DNA of 64,000 nt from Owenia fusiformis (Eukaryota > Annelida > Polychaeta > Sabellida > Oweniidae): contig CAIIXF020000002.1 of the NCBI GenBank assembly GCA_903813345.2, positions 23,140,455 to 23,204,454 of the forward strand, read 5' to 3'. The position numbers and the translations under genes were made by a program. Below the pieces are notes generated by a model. The model was not told where the DNA came from. It saw only the letters and a program-made list of their open reading frames with translations, and ran no database searches. Position 1 is the first letter of the stretch, and the number at the start of each line of letters is the position of its first letter. Shown in pieces: positions 12,799 to 24,358 of the stretch.

Positions 12799-15724
12799 CT
12801 ATGCGGTCCCCACGTAGGATACTTCTTTTCCAGTTTTCTTTAATATCGAGAGGAGTTCTTCGCTACTTTTGTCTGATGTCACAAACACTTTCTGCTTATC
12901 AAGGTCAGCATCTATATTGGATTCTTCAACTGAAACAGAGAAAAAATATCTATTTTCTTTGGGTTTACCTCAACTTTTTTCATTTTTTTCAATTTTTAAA
13001 AGAGAAGCTGAGGCGAGTTGGTAGAACATAATCTTTGTTGTCTTAGGGGGCGAACTGGTATATGTTCATATTTCAGAAAATGAACACTTTTCTGGTTTTG
13101 GATGATATTTTCATTAGAACTTTCAAAATATTGAACCAAAATAGAGTCACGGTAGTTTATATTATTGTTTGTTTTGAAGGGCTCGCATACTCTGATTTGT
13201 TTTTTTTAAATATTGCCCTTTTTGCAAAACTCACTCAAATGTAGTATTTCACAGTAGTTCAGTTTTTTTCTATAATTCATATTTTCTTGAAAAAAAATCA
13301 TGGTAAAAGATATACTGATCTTTAACAAAATATGTGAAAATTAGGAAAATTTACCATCTGGTTATTTCTCGAAAGAATATATAAAAAATTGTGATCTGGA
13401 TCTTGAGAAAAAATCGATTTAAAAACTGACTGTGCAATAGTCATTGAAATATTACCTTTAGTGAATACAATGTACACAAGTCATTAATTTGTCTTTTTTA
13501 TTTCTTTAAATTCTGTGATAACATAACCTCTGAAAGTGGAACACCTTGCAAGTGGAACACTTTTTGGCAGAACCAAGGGTGTTCCACTTATGCAGGTTTA
13601 AACTGAAACAATAGGGAGTTCATGAGTTTTAAACCCTTTGTAATTGTTTGACTTGACTTCTTAAAAGATAGCTTGGTCTTCACATTAAATTGTGACTAGA
13701 CTCTACAAGGTACAAGGGTATCAGATAATTAGAGGTGTCACACCGACCCGGAGTCGACCCAAATCTCGGGTCGGAAGCCTCGGGTCACAAACAACTACTT
13801 ATCGATTTCGGGTCGGGTCAGAACACTCGGGAATATTGTATATTATCGTAAAATGCTTTATATTCCCGGCAATAATTTTAAACTTCTAGCTGGCATATTT
13901 CTTGTATACGTATAAATTACTAAAATAAAATAATTTACAGTTCTTCTCTAACAATTTAATGCCAAGTTTCTATTATTTTTCCTTCATCAAAGTATCATTT
14001 TTCTGTTTTTTTCTGACATGACCCGAGATTACCCGACCCGGGATTTTTTTGTGACCTGAACTGACCCGAAGAATACCTGACCTGTGACACCTCTACAGAT
14101 AATGGCTGTGCATGTACATGTTTATCATAGAGTCAATACTTACTTCCAGCCTTGCCTAGTACTTTAATGGCTGCTCCAGAGCATCCAGAACACGTCATTA
14201 CCATGTTGAACTCGTGTTTCTATAAAAATCAAATTTGAGGAACATATTTCAATCAACTATTATAATGTTACTCTCTCAAATCAATCAATAAATAATTGGA
14301 AATGAAGTGCAGCAGTTGCAATAGGATTTGCACTCTGATGGGAAAAACCTAGGGAAATCAATCGTAAATGATAGCTTGTCTCTCATGTTTCAAGAAACAT
14401 AACTTGAATCACACTATAGGCTACTAAGGATATAAACTTATTGTGCAATATAAGAAAATTTTCATATTGCATACAAATGACATTTGTTTATCTTTGATGC
14501 TTGTGAATTGGCTTATAAAGTCTGTAACCTCTTATATTTTGATGCTTCTCTGCCATGTTAATTCTGAAAAGATGACATGGCAGATAGACCTCAAATTACT
14601 AGAGACAGGCTTATTGCACTAAACTCTAAATAATCGCATATATATACAAATGTCGTCTGTGTATAGTATGAATGACTATGTTTTCCATATATTATCTGAT
14701 CGTTGCACAATAATCTTTAGATTTCTTATCAGGTTCAACTGGTTGCTTTGAAGCAGTGTTACAAACTTTAGTTCGGTCATGCCGAAAATTTTCAACTTTT
14801 GAAATATATAAAGTGAGCTTTCATTGAAGGCTCTCAAACACCTCACGATGTACCATTGTGTTCTTTGGTATGCAGGGAGTAAGGGGGTATAGGTGAGTGA
14901 GTAAGGGGGGGGGGGGGGTTATGAACTCGTGTTCTGTGCCTGTGGTCATGGGTGATTCATATCCATTCTATTGATCATGACTGATTACATAGGTGAGCTG
15001 TAATTGATTGACTTGGAGCACAGGGGCTTGTCTCGAGGCGTCGGGCAAGCCCTCCGATGAGTCTACTGCTTATTAATAGTATTAAGGGTGTAGACTATAT
15101 CCTATTTAGTCTGAATTATATTCAGACTATAAGGCACCTATGTTAAAGTTTGGTAATTCCAAATATTTGTTTACATAGGAAATGCTATTCAAAATGGCCG
15201 ATTGGGTAAAATTAATTTGCACATTTGCTACTTCAGCTAGCTTTATTTCCACTAGACAATATGCTGTGTTACTTTTTATTGCATTTAATTGTACCTTACT
15301 ATTTAATTGAAATTTTGTAATGTTTATTTTATTGAAAAATTGTTTCCTCCAATTGATAATTTTGTGCAAAAAATTTCACTGCAATTTCCACAGGAAAGTA
15401 GTACATCATAACAGACTGACTTCTGTCAGTCTGTTGGATACATACTAATAATACTATTAATAAGCAGTAGACTCATCGGAGGGCTTGCCCGACGCCTCGA
15501 GACAAGCCCCTGTGACTTGGAGTGGAAGTCTGGCACAAAATAAACAGAATGACATGAGCATTTTTGGTCTTTGAAATCTCAAGTTCTACCTCTAATTCTA
15601 CTTTTTATAACACCAGATCAGAATGCAAATTTGTATTCATATTATGTTCGACACTTGCAAGAACATTTTGTAATAGATAGGGCCTAGCAAATTGGGAAAA
15701 TATGGAGAAGCTTACCGTGGACAT
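12799..15724 (-). CDS. ATOX1: ATOX1-like copper chaperone (3 coding exons)
   Basis: This is a cytosolic metallochaperone of the ATOX1/Atx1 family, which carries Cu(I) to copper-transporting P-type ATPases of the secretory pathway. Coding exons on the minus strand are 15724-15716 (three codons, Met-Ser-Thr), 14219-14144 and 12929-12799, with stop TAG at 12801-12799. Introns are GT..AG, phase 0 then phase 1. The product is 71 aa; human ATOX1 is 68. The metal-binding loop MTCSGC (MxCxxC) sits near residues 11-16, and the C-terminus ends LKKTGKEVSYVG, with the conserved Lys-Lys-Thr-Gly of the family. It fits a single heavy-metal-associated ferredoxin-like fold. The start is chosen because the 3-codon exon 1 joins in phase to KHEF, where the human protein reads MPKHEF. 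Two small inverted-repeat transposons sit in its introns. The gene is divergent from the acid ceramidase gene 303 bp away. The order and spacing of all elements match the family, so I am confident. Confidence 0.9.
13730..14095. mobile_element. hAT-like MITE, 8-bp TSD, in ATOX1 intron 2
   Basis: The element begins TAGAGGTGTCACA and ends TGTGACACCTCTA, a 13-bp perfect terminal inverted repeat. It is flanked by CAGATAAT on both sides (13722-13729 and 14096-14103). Eight-bp duplications and TAGAG-like ends are typical of hAT elements. The interior carries repeats of the word GACCCG. There is no transposase, so it is non-autonomous. It ends only about 48 bp from the exon 2 donor at 14143. Confidence 0.8.
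15019..15514. mobile_element. 496-bp element with 66-bp perfect TIRs, 8-bp TSD
   Basis: The element begins CACAGGGGCTTGTCTCGAGG, and the first 66 bases are repeated exactly in inverted orientation at the right end. It is flanked by ACTTGGAG at 15011-15018 and 15515-15522, an 8-bp target-site duplication. The centre has no coding capacity. The perfect arms and intact duplication indicate recent insertion. It lies in ATOX1 intron 1, on the way to the shared promoter. hAT is the best guess from the TSD length. Confidence 0.85.
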
Positions 15725-16027
15725 TTTCACTTTTAAAAGTAGGTCAAACTGTGTTTCTCAATTATGGTTTGTCAATAGGGATCACAAAATATAACTAAAT
15801 TTTAGACGAAACATTTATAGATTTTGAAAATTATCATAATTTATCTCTGCGTATAATAGTTCTGTATGATATATTGATATACCATTGTAATGATCATTTG
15901 ATAAATGGTAAAATATTAGTTAAAGTATACCGTATATCGTGATTCTTACTAGGTAGTCCGAGTCATATGATAAAAAAAAAAAATCTTTTTTCCGAGTTTG
16001 TGTTTCTACTTCCTCATTTTGCCTAAA
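15725..16027. promoter_or_regulatory. Probable bidirectional promoter, ATOX1/ASAH1
   Basis: Only 303 bp separate the divergent ATOX1 and ASAH1 start codons, so both promoters and both 5' leaders must fit here unless distal leader exons exist. No TATA box is clearly placed. An A run lies near 15967-15978. The word ACTTCCTC just upstream of the ASAH1 ATG (about 16008) resembles an ETS site. The promoter call rests on geometry rather than on a defined motif. Confidence 0.55.
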
Positions 16028-19000
16028 ATGTACGTCAACATATTGTGTCTGACGTTGATGTTGGCTTTGACATGTGTATCAGCACAGGTTCCACCAGTAA
16101 GTAAATTATTATAAATATATTTTTGTTCTAAAAGCTCGAACAATTGGTATATGCCCCATTATCGCCCACCGATTTTCACTTAGATCTATTATTTATTTGC
16201 ACTACACTCTAACGACGTAGCGTTATTTTGTGTGTTGTTTTCTTTCAGTTTACTGAGAAGTGTGTACAAGGCACTTACCCTCCTGATCTAAGGTACAGTG
16301 GCATTCACCCTAAATGATTCATTTCTGCATGTTCATTATCTGTTGTTTGTTTGTTTGTCTCCTTTAGAGCGTTAATATGTCACTCAAGCATAACATTTTT
16401 TTCGGGGGGAGGGGATTCTACACAAGCCACTGATTTGTGTCCAGTCAAGACATTAGCAGCATTCTACTGCTGCCTTTTTTACAAGGGACAGTTAATTCCC
16501 TATGTCCCGACACCTTTCCCGCCCTATGTACAGTATTACCATGTCATTCTTTATTTTTGAGTGCAAAGTGAGGAATTCGAATGTCTCTGATTTACAGATC
16601 TGTATGTGCCACAAACAATAAACAGGGCTATCAACTGTCCCACAATTTGTGTATTTGTCATGCATTTACTGAAGAAATTGAAGCCACATCTGAAACATTG
16701 AAACATTCAAAAGTTATCCTCACTTCACTGTCTCCATGCTAGCTTTAGGGACCCATGCACCTCCAATTTATAGTTAAAATGTGAAGTTTTGTTTGACATG
16801 TCTTTTTAGTCAGGAAATGCATTCACATATAAGGAAAACATATACAAAATCTTGTGACTTTATCAAAAAATATGGCTGCCATTTTTTGTACTTTTGATTA
16901 ACTTTAATGCCACCTTAAATGCAGTTATTTGAAATTTTGACGTGAATACCAAAAAACAAAGGCAGATCATTCAGAATTTCCATGCGAATTGCGTATATGT
17001 CACGCCTTTGATTCAAATTTTCTTGTTCCTATACTTCCCCCTTGATGGAGATATTTGAGGTGTTGAAAATTTGGATATATACTGTATATATGTATGAAAT
17101 AAAATTTGAACCAAGGTGTTCAAAATTTGGACAAAAGTGTTCACAATTTGAAGGAAGGTGTTCAATGTTTGTAAGTCACTCATTTTAGGTGTTCCCAGGT
17201 TGACAGGCCTGATTAAAACAATATGATAATTACAATATATAGATCTTAGAAAAATTTTGTGTTATAGTCGGAAAGTGCCAACAGTTATCATAAACCTAGA
17301 TCTAAAACCACAAGACAGATGGACCCATGTTGTGAAAGATATGAAACCACAGGTAAAATCAACTAACATTAATTACTCTTTTTCATCTCAAATATGTGAA
17401 ATAAAGTTCCACCATTAAAACAAATTATACTATCCCATTGTCACCTGAAGAAGAAGGTTCTCTGCTCAATTCCTCTTTTATTCATCTCCAATATGATAGG
17501 GTCAGGGTATCACATATTGTTTAATGTCTTTTCCTTCTCAGATTTTATTTCTCTTATAAATTCTAACCTTTCACTCTACTTTACATAACCCCTAGAAATG
17601 CATAAGAGGCCCCCATAAGATACTTTGTTAGTTTGATTGTATTGTTTAGTGTATTTTTATTCCATCGAACGAAGTTCGTAGGGATATAGGGAACGCCTCC
17701 GTCCGTCCGTCCGTACGTACGTCCGTCCGTCCGTCCGTCCATCTGTCCGTCCATCCGTCCGGGCAATAACTCAAATACCGTTGGCCCGATTTTGTTCATA
17801 TTTTGTACACATATACCCTATGGGGGTAGAAGTTCTGCTAAAAAGCCGATTTTCAAAATGGCCGCTCATTTAAAAATGGCGGCCATTTTAGTGCCGATTT
17901 TACAGTAATTTAGGTGCAATGTGTAAAACTGTGATAGCATTATGTTTTAAATGTAAAAAAATTATATAGGACATTGATAAGCTAGAAATGTAGAAATTAA
18001 AATAGCACATGGCAGCCATCTTGAAAAATGGCGGCCTTTACTCGTTATTTATTAGTGGAGCGATTTTGTTCATATTTGGTTTGTGAATACTATAAGCATG
18101 GCACACTGTCTAATGACATTTTTGGTAGAAGGCGGCCATTTTGAAAAATGGCCACCATTTTAAAGTATTTTACTGTAACTCGAAAAGTAGTGGAGCGATT
18201 TTGTTCATATTTGCCATGTGAATACTATAAAAAAGCATATTACTTCTTCTGATGACAAAAAATGGAATTTGAAAAATGGCCGCCATTTAAACGTATTTTA
18301 CTCGGCCTTTACTCGTTATTTTACGATTTTTGCTGTAACTTGAAAAGTAGTGGAGCAATTTTGTTCATATTTGGTATTCGAATACTATTAGCATGGCACA
18401 CTGTCTTATGACACTTTTGGTAGAAGGCGGCCATTTTGAAAAATGGCCACCATTTTAAAGTATTTTACTATAACTCGAAAAGTAGTGGAGCGATTTTGTT
18501 CATATTTGGCATGTGAATACTATAAAAAAGCATATTACTTCTTCTGATGACAACTTTGTTATGTATGTTATTTTATGATATTTGCTATATATTTCGTTTG
18601 TAAAAATGCCAGCTATTTCTGTTCGATGGGATTCGCTACGCTTTGGCATTGCCGTTGTTCTGGTTGAAAGTACCTTGTTAAAATCTAGCAGTCATTCGAT
18701 AAACCATTCGTAAGGAACAGACACCTAAAAACAAATAAAATAACATAATAACTACTAATAATCCAAATGGGTTGCTTATGAACACCAAATGCAAGGTAAA
18801 GTAGAGTGCCTTTACTTTCAGATTGAAGACTTACTTGTTGCCTTCAAGAGTTTCATCAGAGATTTTGGGAACTGGACTGAAGCTATCATAAAGCTTGTGG
18901 ACAATGATTTTGTAAGTACTAAGTATTACAGAGTTTGAATGGGAAGCCATTCCAAATTATCTAAAAAGTGCACCATCAAGAGTCACTTTCAAAACCAATT

Positions 19001-22000
19001 TACGTAAATATTCAGGGAGAATGAAGCATTTAACAACCACAAACTTGGATCTTACAAGAAAAGAAGAAATTTTACAGAATAGAACAAGATGTGATTTCAT
19101 TTTTACTGGTCATCTTTTTCAACATAATTTTCAAGGTATTGACAGTCCCAAATGCATCTGTGGTTTTAAACAACAAACTACAAAGCATCTAATCTTCAAA
19201 TGCCCTCTCTTGAATGTTATAAGAGAGAAACTTTGGGGGGGAACTCAAGAACATGCCAGAAATGAACATTTTCTTTACAGGATGCTCTATAGAGCAAAAG
19301 CTGAATATCTTAATGTATGGCAGAGATGGAGTTAGCATAACATGCAATTCTTCAATATTGAAGCATTTTACATCCTTTTTGTGTGAATGCATTGATATAA
19401 TTATATAGTTTTTAACACATTCCTGCCATGCATACATACATGTTGGTAGTCATTTTGTTGCTATTTTGTAAATATGAATAAATTTTTTGTATTAACAGGG
19501 CCAATAATGCTGATTTCAGCCTCGGCCCTGTCATTTGTAGATAGTTTTGTAAAGTAAAATAAAGAAACCATAAAAACTAACAGAGTTTGCAAGTACATGC
19601 GAACTCAGTATTTTACAGAGTTATCTGGTAGTATGGTGACTTAGCAAGTACATGTGAACCCAGTATTTTACAGAGTTATCTGGTAGTATAGTGACTTAGC
19701 AATTACATGTGAACTCAGTATTTTACTGAGTTATCTGATAGTATGGTGACTTAGCAATTACATGTGAACCCAGTATTTATAGAGTTATCTGGTAGTATGG
19801 TTACTTTGCAATGACATGTGAACTCAGTATTTTACTGAGTTATCTGATAGTATGGTGACTTTGCAATTACATGTGAACTCAGTATTTTACTGAGTTATCT
19901 GATAGTATGGTGACTTTGCAAGAACATGCAAGCTCAGTATTTTACAGAGTTATCTGGTAGTATGGTGACTTAGCAATTACATGTGAACTCAGTATTTTAC
20001 TGAGTTATCTGGTAGTATGGTGACTTTGCAATTACATGTGAACTCAGTATTTTACTGAGTTATCTGATAGTATGGTGACTTTGCAAGTACATGTGAACTC
20101 AGTATTTTACTGAGTTATCTGGTAGTATGGTGACTTAGCAATTACATGTGAACTCAGTATTTTACAGAGTTATCTGGTAGTATGGTGACTTTGCAAGTAC
20201 ATGTGAACTCAGTATTTTACAGAGATATCTGGTAGTATGGTGACTTTGCAAGTACATGTGAACCCAGTATTTCACAGAGTTAACCAGTAGTATGGTGACT
20301 TTGCAAGTACATGTGAACTCAGTATTTTACAGAGTTATCTGGTACAGTAAAACCTGTAAAAATGGAATGCCTTTGGCACATCAAAGTAGTGTTCATTTTA
20401 AGAGGTGATCTACTTCCCAAGGTGAATTTTACATTAAGTTCATTGTTAACTAAAGCAGGTGTTCGATTATCTACAGAGGTGTTCCACTTTACAGGTTTAA
20501 CTGTATGTTCTACTTTTTGTCTTGTTAATTATGATAAATTGTCAAAGGGATCTTTTGGGAAGTGGGCTAGATTGATACCCTGCGTGCAGAGTCTAGTTAA
20601 ATTACAGAAGAAGCTCTCTTTTAAGAAGTGAAGTCAAACGAATGCAAAGGGTACTAGATTGATTACTTCTCCATATCACTGATTTGATTGAAAAAATGAT
20701 TATTGTTATTCCAGGGTTATTTAGCAGATGAACTTCCAGCTCCTTATGGCGATGAGTTGAAAGGAATTGCGACTGCTTCTGGACTGCCATTGGGTAGGAA
20801 TTAGTATAATTTTTAGTATTTGATTTAATTTGATATTTTATACATAATATTGGATAATCATATAGGGAGTAAATTCATATAATGCAATTTTTTCCCTAGA
20901 TCAATAGATCAAAAGGTTGTCTGTAAGAATTAATTGTTCAAAAATGTCTCAGTTTTATATAGTAGTGTCAGGTCAATGTTGATAGCTCTTTAGAAGCATA
21001 GCACTAATGTGTATGCCACTTTTCAGGTGAAGTGGTACTGTACAACATCTTCTATGAGATCTTCACTGTATGTACATCTATAGTTGGGCAAGACTTGAAT
21101 GGAAGGATGTACCATGCCAGAAACCTGGACTTTGGTCTCTTTCTTGGGTATGATTTAGTATATACATGTAATGAATGAAAGCAAGGAATAGAAAGTGCAA
21201 GACTTTTGAATCATGACTTTCAAAAGAATGTCAATGTTTCCTGTTAATTTTGTTATCCAAAAAAGGATTCATTTTTTGATCAAATATATGAAGTTCGAGA
21301 ATTCAAGATGCAAAAATGTCTAAATTCATCAGAATTGAAATATAGGACTTTTACTGTTTTCAATATTATTGCAAGATAACCTTAAAAATATATTAAAGGA
21401 TGATCATGAAAATAAGTAACAATTATTGGACTTGGAATTCTGATGTAACTAGCAAAAAGGATATACATGTAACGTAGCTGATCTCTCAAAAAATAGATTG
21501 CCTGATAATCACTCGGACACACTTAACCACTTTCCCACGTATCAAACACTGATTCCCATGGGATCAACTTTTAAAATATGCTTTTAACGATTTCAGCTGG
21601 GACATTAAAAACAACACATGGGAAATAACAGAGAAGTTACGCCCCACTATCAGGATTCTGGAGTTTCAGAGAAGTGGTAAAACATTGTACAAAACTGTCA
21701 ACTATCTTGGCTACATTGGTGTATTGACCGGGATTAGACCTGTAAGCATTTTTAGAGTTCTTATTGTATCCCAAATATTTTTAGTCTCATTTCTGGGAAT
21801 ATTTTATTCTGTGTGGTTAGTAGAATCTCCTGTGTTACTTTTGATCACATATTTTTTTCATCCGTCAAATGCAAACTGTTGAATAAAAATTATTTTTGTT
21901 TCAGGGAGTGTTTACATTGACTATGAATGAAAGATTCAACATTGATGGTGGATTTGTGGGTATGGAGCTCCCTTTGCATTAATTCAAATAGTTGGTCATG

Positions 22001-24358
22001 TGTTTTATGGGTTGAAGACTTGTAAAATAAAATAGCAGATGAAAATAGCCTAAAATAGATTTAAGTGTCTGATCATTTAGCTTTAAAAATGAATCTGAGT
22101 ATTACTAGATCTAGTATATAATGCGCTTATAAAGTCTAAGATTTTTGCAATTGAATGAAAGCTTGTATAAATCAGAAATGTGCTTCTAAAAGTTTTCTTA
22201 ACAAATTAGAAAGCAAGTTGGGCTTTTTCTCAATTCTACCTTACTTACACATACGTTTTGTCACTCACATCTGACCAGTGTTCATTTCTCTTTACCAGGA
22301 ATCTTTGAGTGGTTGCTAGGTAACCACACTGGCCAATGGATGAGTTTCCTCACCCGCGACACCCTTGAGCAGGCTGCTAGCTACGATGATGCTAAAGATA
22401 GACTGGCAAACACCCCAATGTTGGCTCCTGCATATTATATACTTGGGGGCACAAAACCTGGGCAGGTATGCAGTTTAAGAATCCTTTAAAATTCCATTTA
22501 TATTTGATTCAGGTCACCTAACAAAGTCAACTGGAGGTGCTTGCAAAGAACCTAGTGAAAAATAATTGTGCCCTTGATATACATTTGGACATTCTGTATA
22601 ATCTTATCATGCCCATGTCCAACTTTTGCCAAGGGGGTTCATTTATCAAAAATAATTCCAGGGGGGGGGGCTCACTTTTGACAACTTTGGCCCAAAACCA
22701 CTTGAAAAGAACTCAGAAAAGTGATAAACTGCAGGATTTGGAAGATTATTTGGCCAGAACCCCCGAACCCCCCTGGCTATGGGCCTGATCTTTTGAATTG
22801 CTTTTGATAAAATTGTTGATATATTTGTCATGTGTGAATGTTAGCCTGAAACCTCTTGAGAGGCAATTAAAGACACATGTTGCATTGATTGTGAGGCTAA
22901 ACACTCAACCTAATCTCATCCTTAACTTAACTGTATAATTGCAACTCATGTCAGGATTCACAACTTAGGTTGAAATCATGATTGCACAGTATAACACATT
23001 GGCATTCGGTCCACTGCCCAATAGGCAACTCATATATCCAAGTTTATTGTCAAGAGTGTTATCTGATTGTTAATGACAGTATGAGCAGCTGTGAGTTTCG
23101 ACCCATGACTCATTAACATATTTGTCTAGGGATGCGTCATCACAAGATCTCGCCAGAAGGCTATTGATGTCTGGGAGATGTCATCCCAACCTGCTAACTC
23201 ATGGTATATACTGGAGACCAACTATGACCATTGGAAGAAGCCAATGTTCCTCGACGACAGACGAACACCTGCAAATAAGTGCATGCAGAAACTGACGCAA
23301 AAAGTATGTTCTTTCATTCCATTTTATTTTATTCTATGAAAATTATTTTATTCAACATAGAAACTATGGAAATGATAATTACATTTAAGTAAAGATTTAA
23401 AGTACATTTGATTGTTGTTTTTTTGTACTGTAATGTGGGTATCAGTTTAAGTGGAGTTGCCTGTCATCTACTATAGTTTTTAAGAGTTATGAGACTGCTC
23501 TTAGATCAGAATATAACATATATTACAGGCCCGTAGCCAGGATTTGCCAAGGGGGTTCACCTTTTGAAAAATTCCAGGGGGGTTCACTTGTGACAATTTT
23601 GGTCCAAAAATAGCCAAAATCACTTAAAAAGTGCTCAGAATGGTGAAAAACTGCATGATTTTGAAAGATTTTTTGGCCAGAGGGGGTTCACTCGAACCCA
23701 TCGAACCCCCCCTGGCTATGGGCCTGTATTATATGACCTACACTCTTGTATTATGGTAAACTACAACTATATTACACTATTATTGTTCACCAATGTTTGC
23801 AGGGAATGGGTATTGCAGGCATATATGATGTGCTGTCCTCCAAACCTGTGCTAAACAAGGTAATTAAAATCACTGAATTAAATTGATCCCATAATTACAT
23901 AATACTAATTATACTTTAGAATAGATGTGTTCCACTTATAGAGGTTTAAATGTACACACAAAGTGATGACATCATGACTCAATTAAATTAATAGTTTCAT
24001 ATAAACATCAAATAATGAAGATTTTACATCAAAATCAAGATTGTTAACATTTATTTGTAGCACATATATTACATAGAGTTGTGACATCATAAAGAACACA
24101 CAATGCTTCTTGAAGACAAAATAATTAAGTTTTTTCTATTTATCCATGATTTTACTGATATTTTACTTGAAAGTCATTAATGAAACATGCACTGGTCATT
24201 GTTGAAACAATTTATATTTAGCATACTGATGCAATATATGAGTTGACTTTCATAACTGTGTGTTTCAGTTGACGACATACACTGCTCTGATGCAAGTTGA
24301 CTCAGGTCATCTTGAATGCTGGCTGCAGTACTGTCCGGACCCCTGCTACCCATTCTAA
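16028..24358 (+). CDS. ASAH1: Acid ceramidase (12 exons)
   Basis: This lysosomal N-terminal-nucleophile amidase hydrolyses ceramide to sphingosine and fatty acid. Exons are 16028-16096, 16249-16292, 17268-17352, 18822-18911, 20715-20793, 21027-21147, 21597-21741, 21905-21959, 22299-22465, 23130-23303, 23803-23859 and 24269-24358. All junctions are GT..AG and keep frame. The product is 391 aa; human ASAH1 is 395. Residues 1-19 are a signal peptide ending CVSAQ. The self-cleavage and catalytic Cys is Cys138 in [10 protein letters not shown]. Family-conserved Arg154 and Asp157 lie in ARNLDFG, and Asn316 in ETNYDHW. The C-terminal CPDPC pair expected to form a disulfide is present, and NxT/S glycosylation sites occur (for example NNTW). 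The close relative NAAA is less likely, because the order of motifs and the CPDPC ending match ASAH1. Introns hold a LINE fragment, a 55-bp minisatellite and two MITEs. Exons look intact. Confidence 0.93.
17650..18640. repeat. Dispersed repeat with (GTCC)n and 150-bp internal repeats
   Basis: The block opens near CCATCGAACGAAGTTCG and has a (GTCC)n microsatellite at about 17698-17760. It then carries diverged repeats of GCGATTTTGTTCATATTTGG, each with ATGGCCGCCATTTT-like words, and closes near TTCGATGGGATTCGC. A related element in the opposite orientation occupies about 54640-55485. It lies within ASAH1 intron 3 and has no coding capacity. Confidence 0.6.
18936..19585 (+). pseudogene. 3' fragment of a LINE (non-LTR retrotransposon)
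   Basis: An open frame readable from about 18936 to the stop at 19335 resembles the C-terminus of non-LTR retrotransposon polyproteins. It has a [13 protein letters not shown]-like stretch and a CCHC-like knuckle [17 protein letters not shown] near 19160. The reverse-transcriptase domain is absent, so it is a 5'-truncated insertion. The end near 19585 is A-rich. It lies in the ASAH1 intron between exons 4 and 5, in the same orientation as the gene. Confidence 0.7.
19590..20342. repeat. 55-bp minisatellite, about 13-14 copies
   Basis: The tandem unit is about 55 bp and contains GTGAACTCAGTATTTTACTG and ATCTGGTAGTATGGTGACTT. Many units carry the self-complementary CTCAGTATTTTACTGAG, so single strands could form a row of hairpins. 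Units differ at a few sites (AC versus TC, GG versus GA). It sits in ASAH1 intron 4. Confidence 0.9.
20345..20503. mobile_element. mariner-type MITE with TA TSD
   Basis: Begins CAGTAAAACCTGTAAA, ends TTTACAGGTTTAACTG, and is flanked by TA. It is the same family as 11888-12055 and 46403-46578. It abuts the right end of the 55-bp minisatellite. Confidence 0.75.
22612..22788. mobile_element. Degraded copy of the CAGGCCC MITE
   Basis: The right end reads CCTGGCTATGGGCCTG and the body matches the 11101 and 23526 copies (TTTGCCAAGGGGG, CCCAAAACCACTTGAAAAG). The left terminus is altered (CATGCCCATGTCC). No clean duplication. Lies in an ASAH1 intron. Confidence 0.6.
23526..23726. mobile_element. MITE with CAGGCCCGTAGCCAGG ends and TATTA TSD
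   Basis: Begins CAGGCCCGTAGCCAGG, ends CCTGGCTATGGGCCTG, and is flanked by TATTA on both sides (23521-23525 and 23727-23731). Together with the 11101 copy this fixes a 5-bp target duplication. It lies in the ASAH1 intron between exons 10 and 11. Confidence 0.78.
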
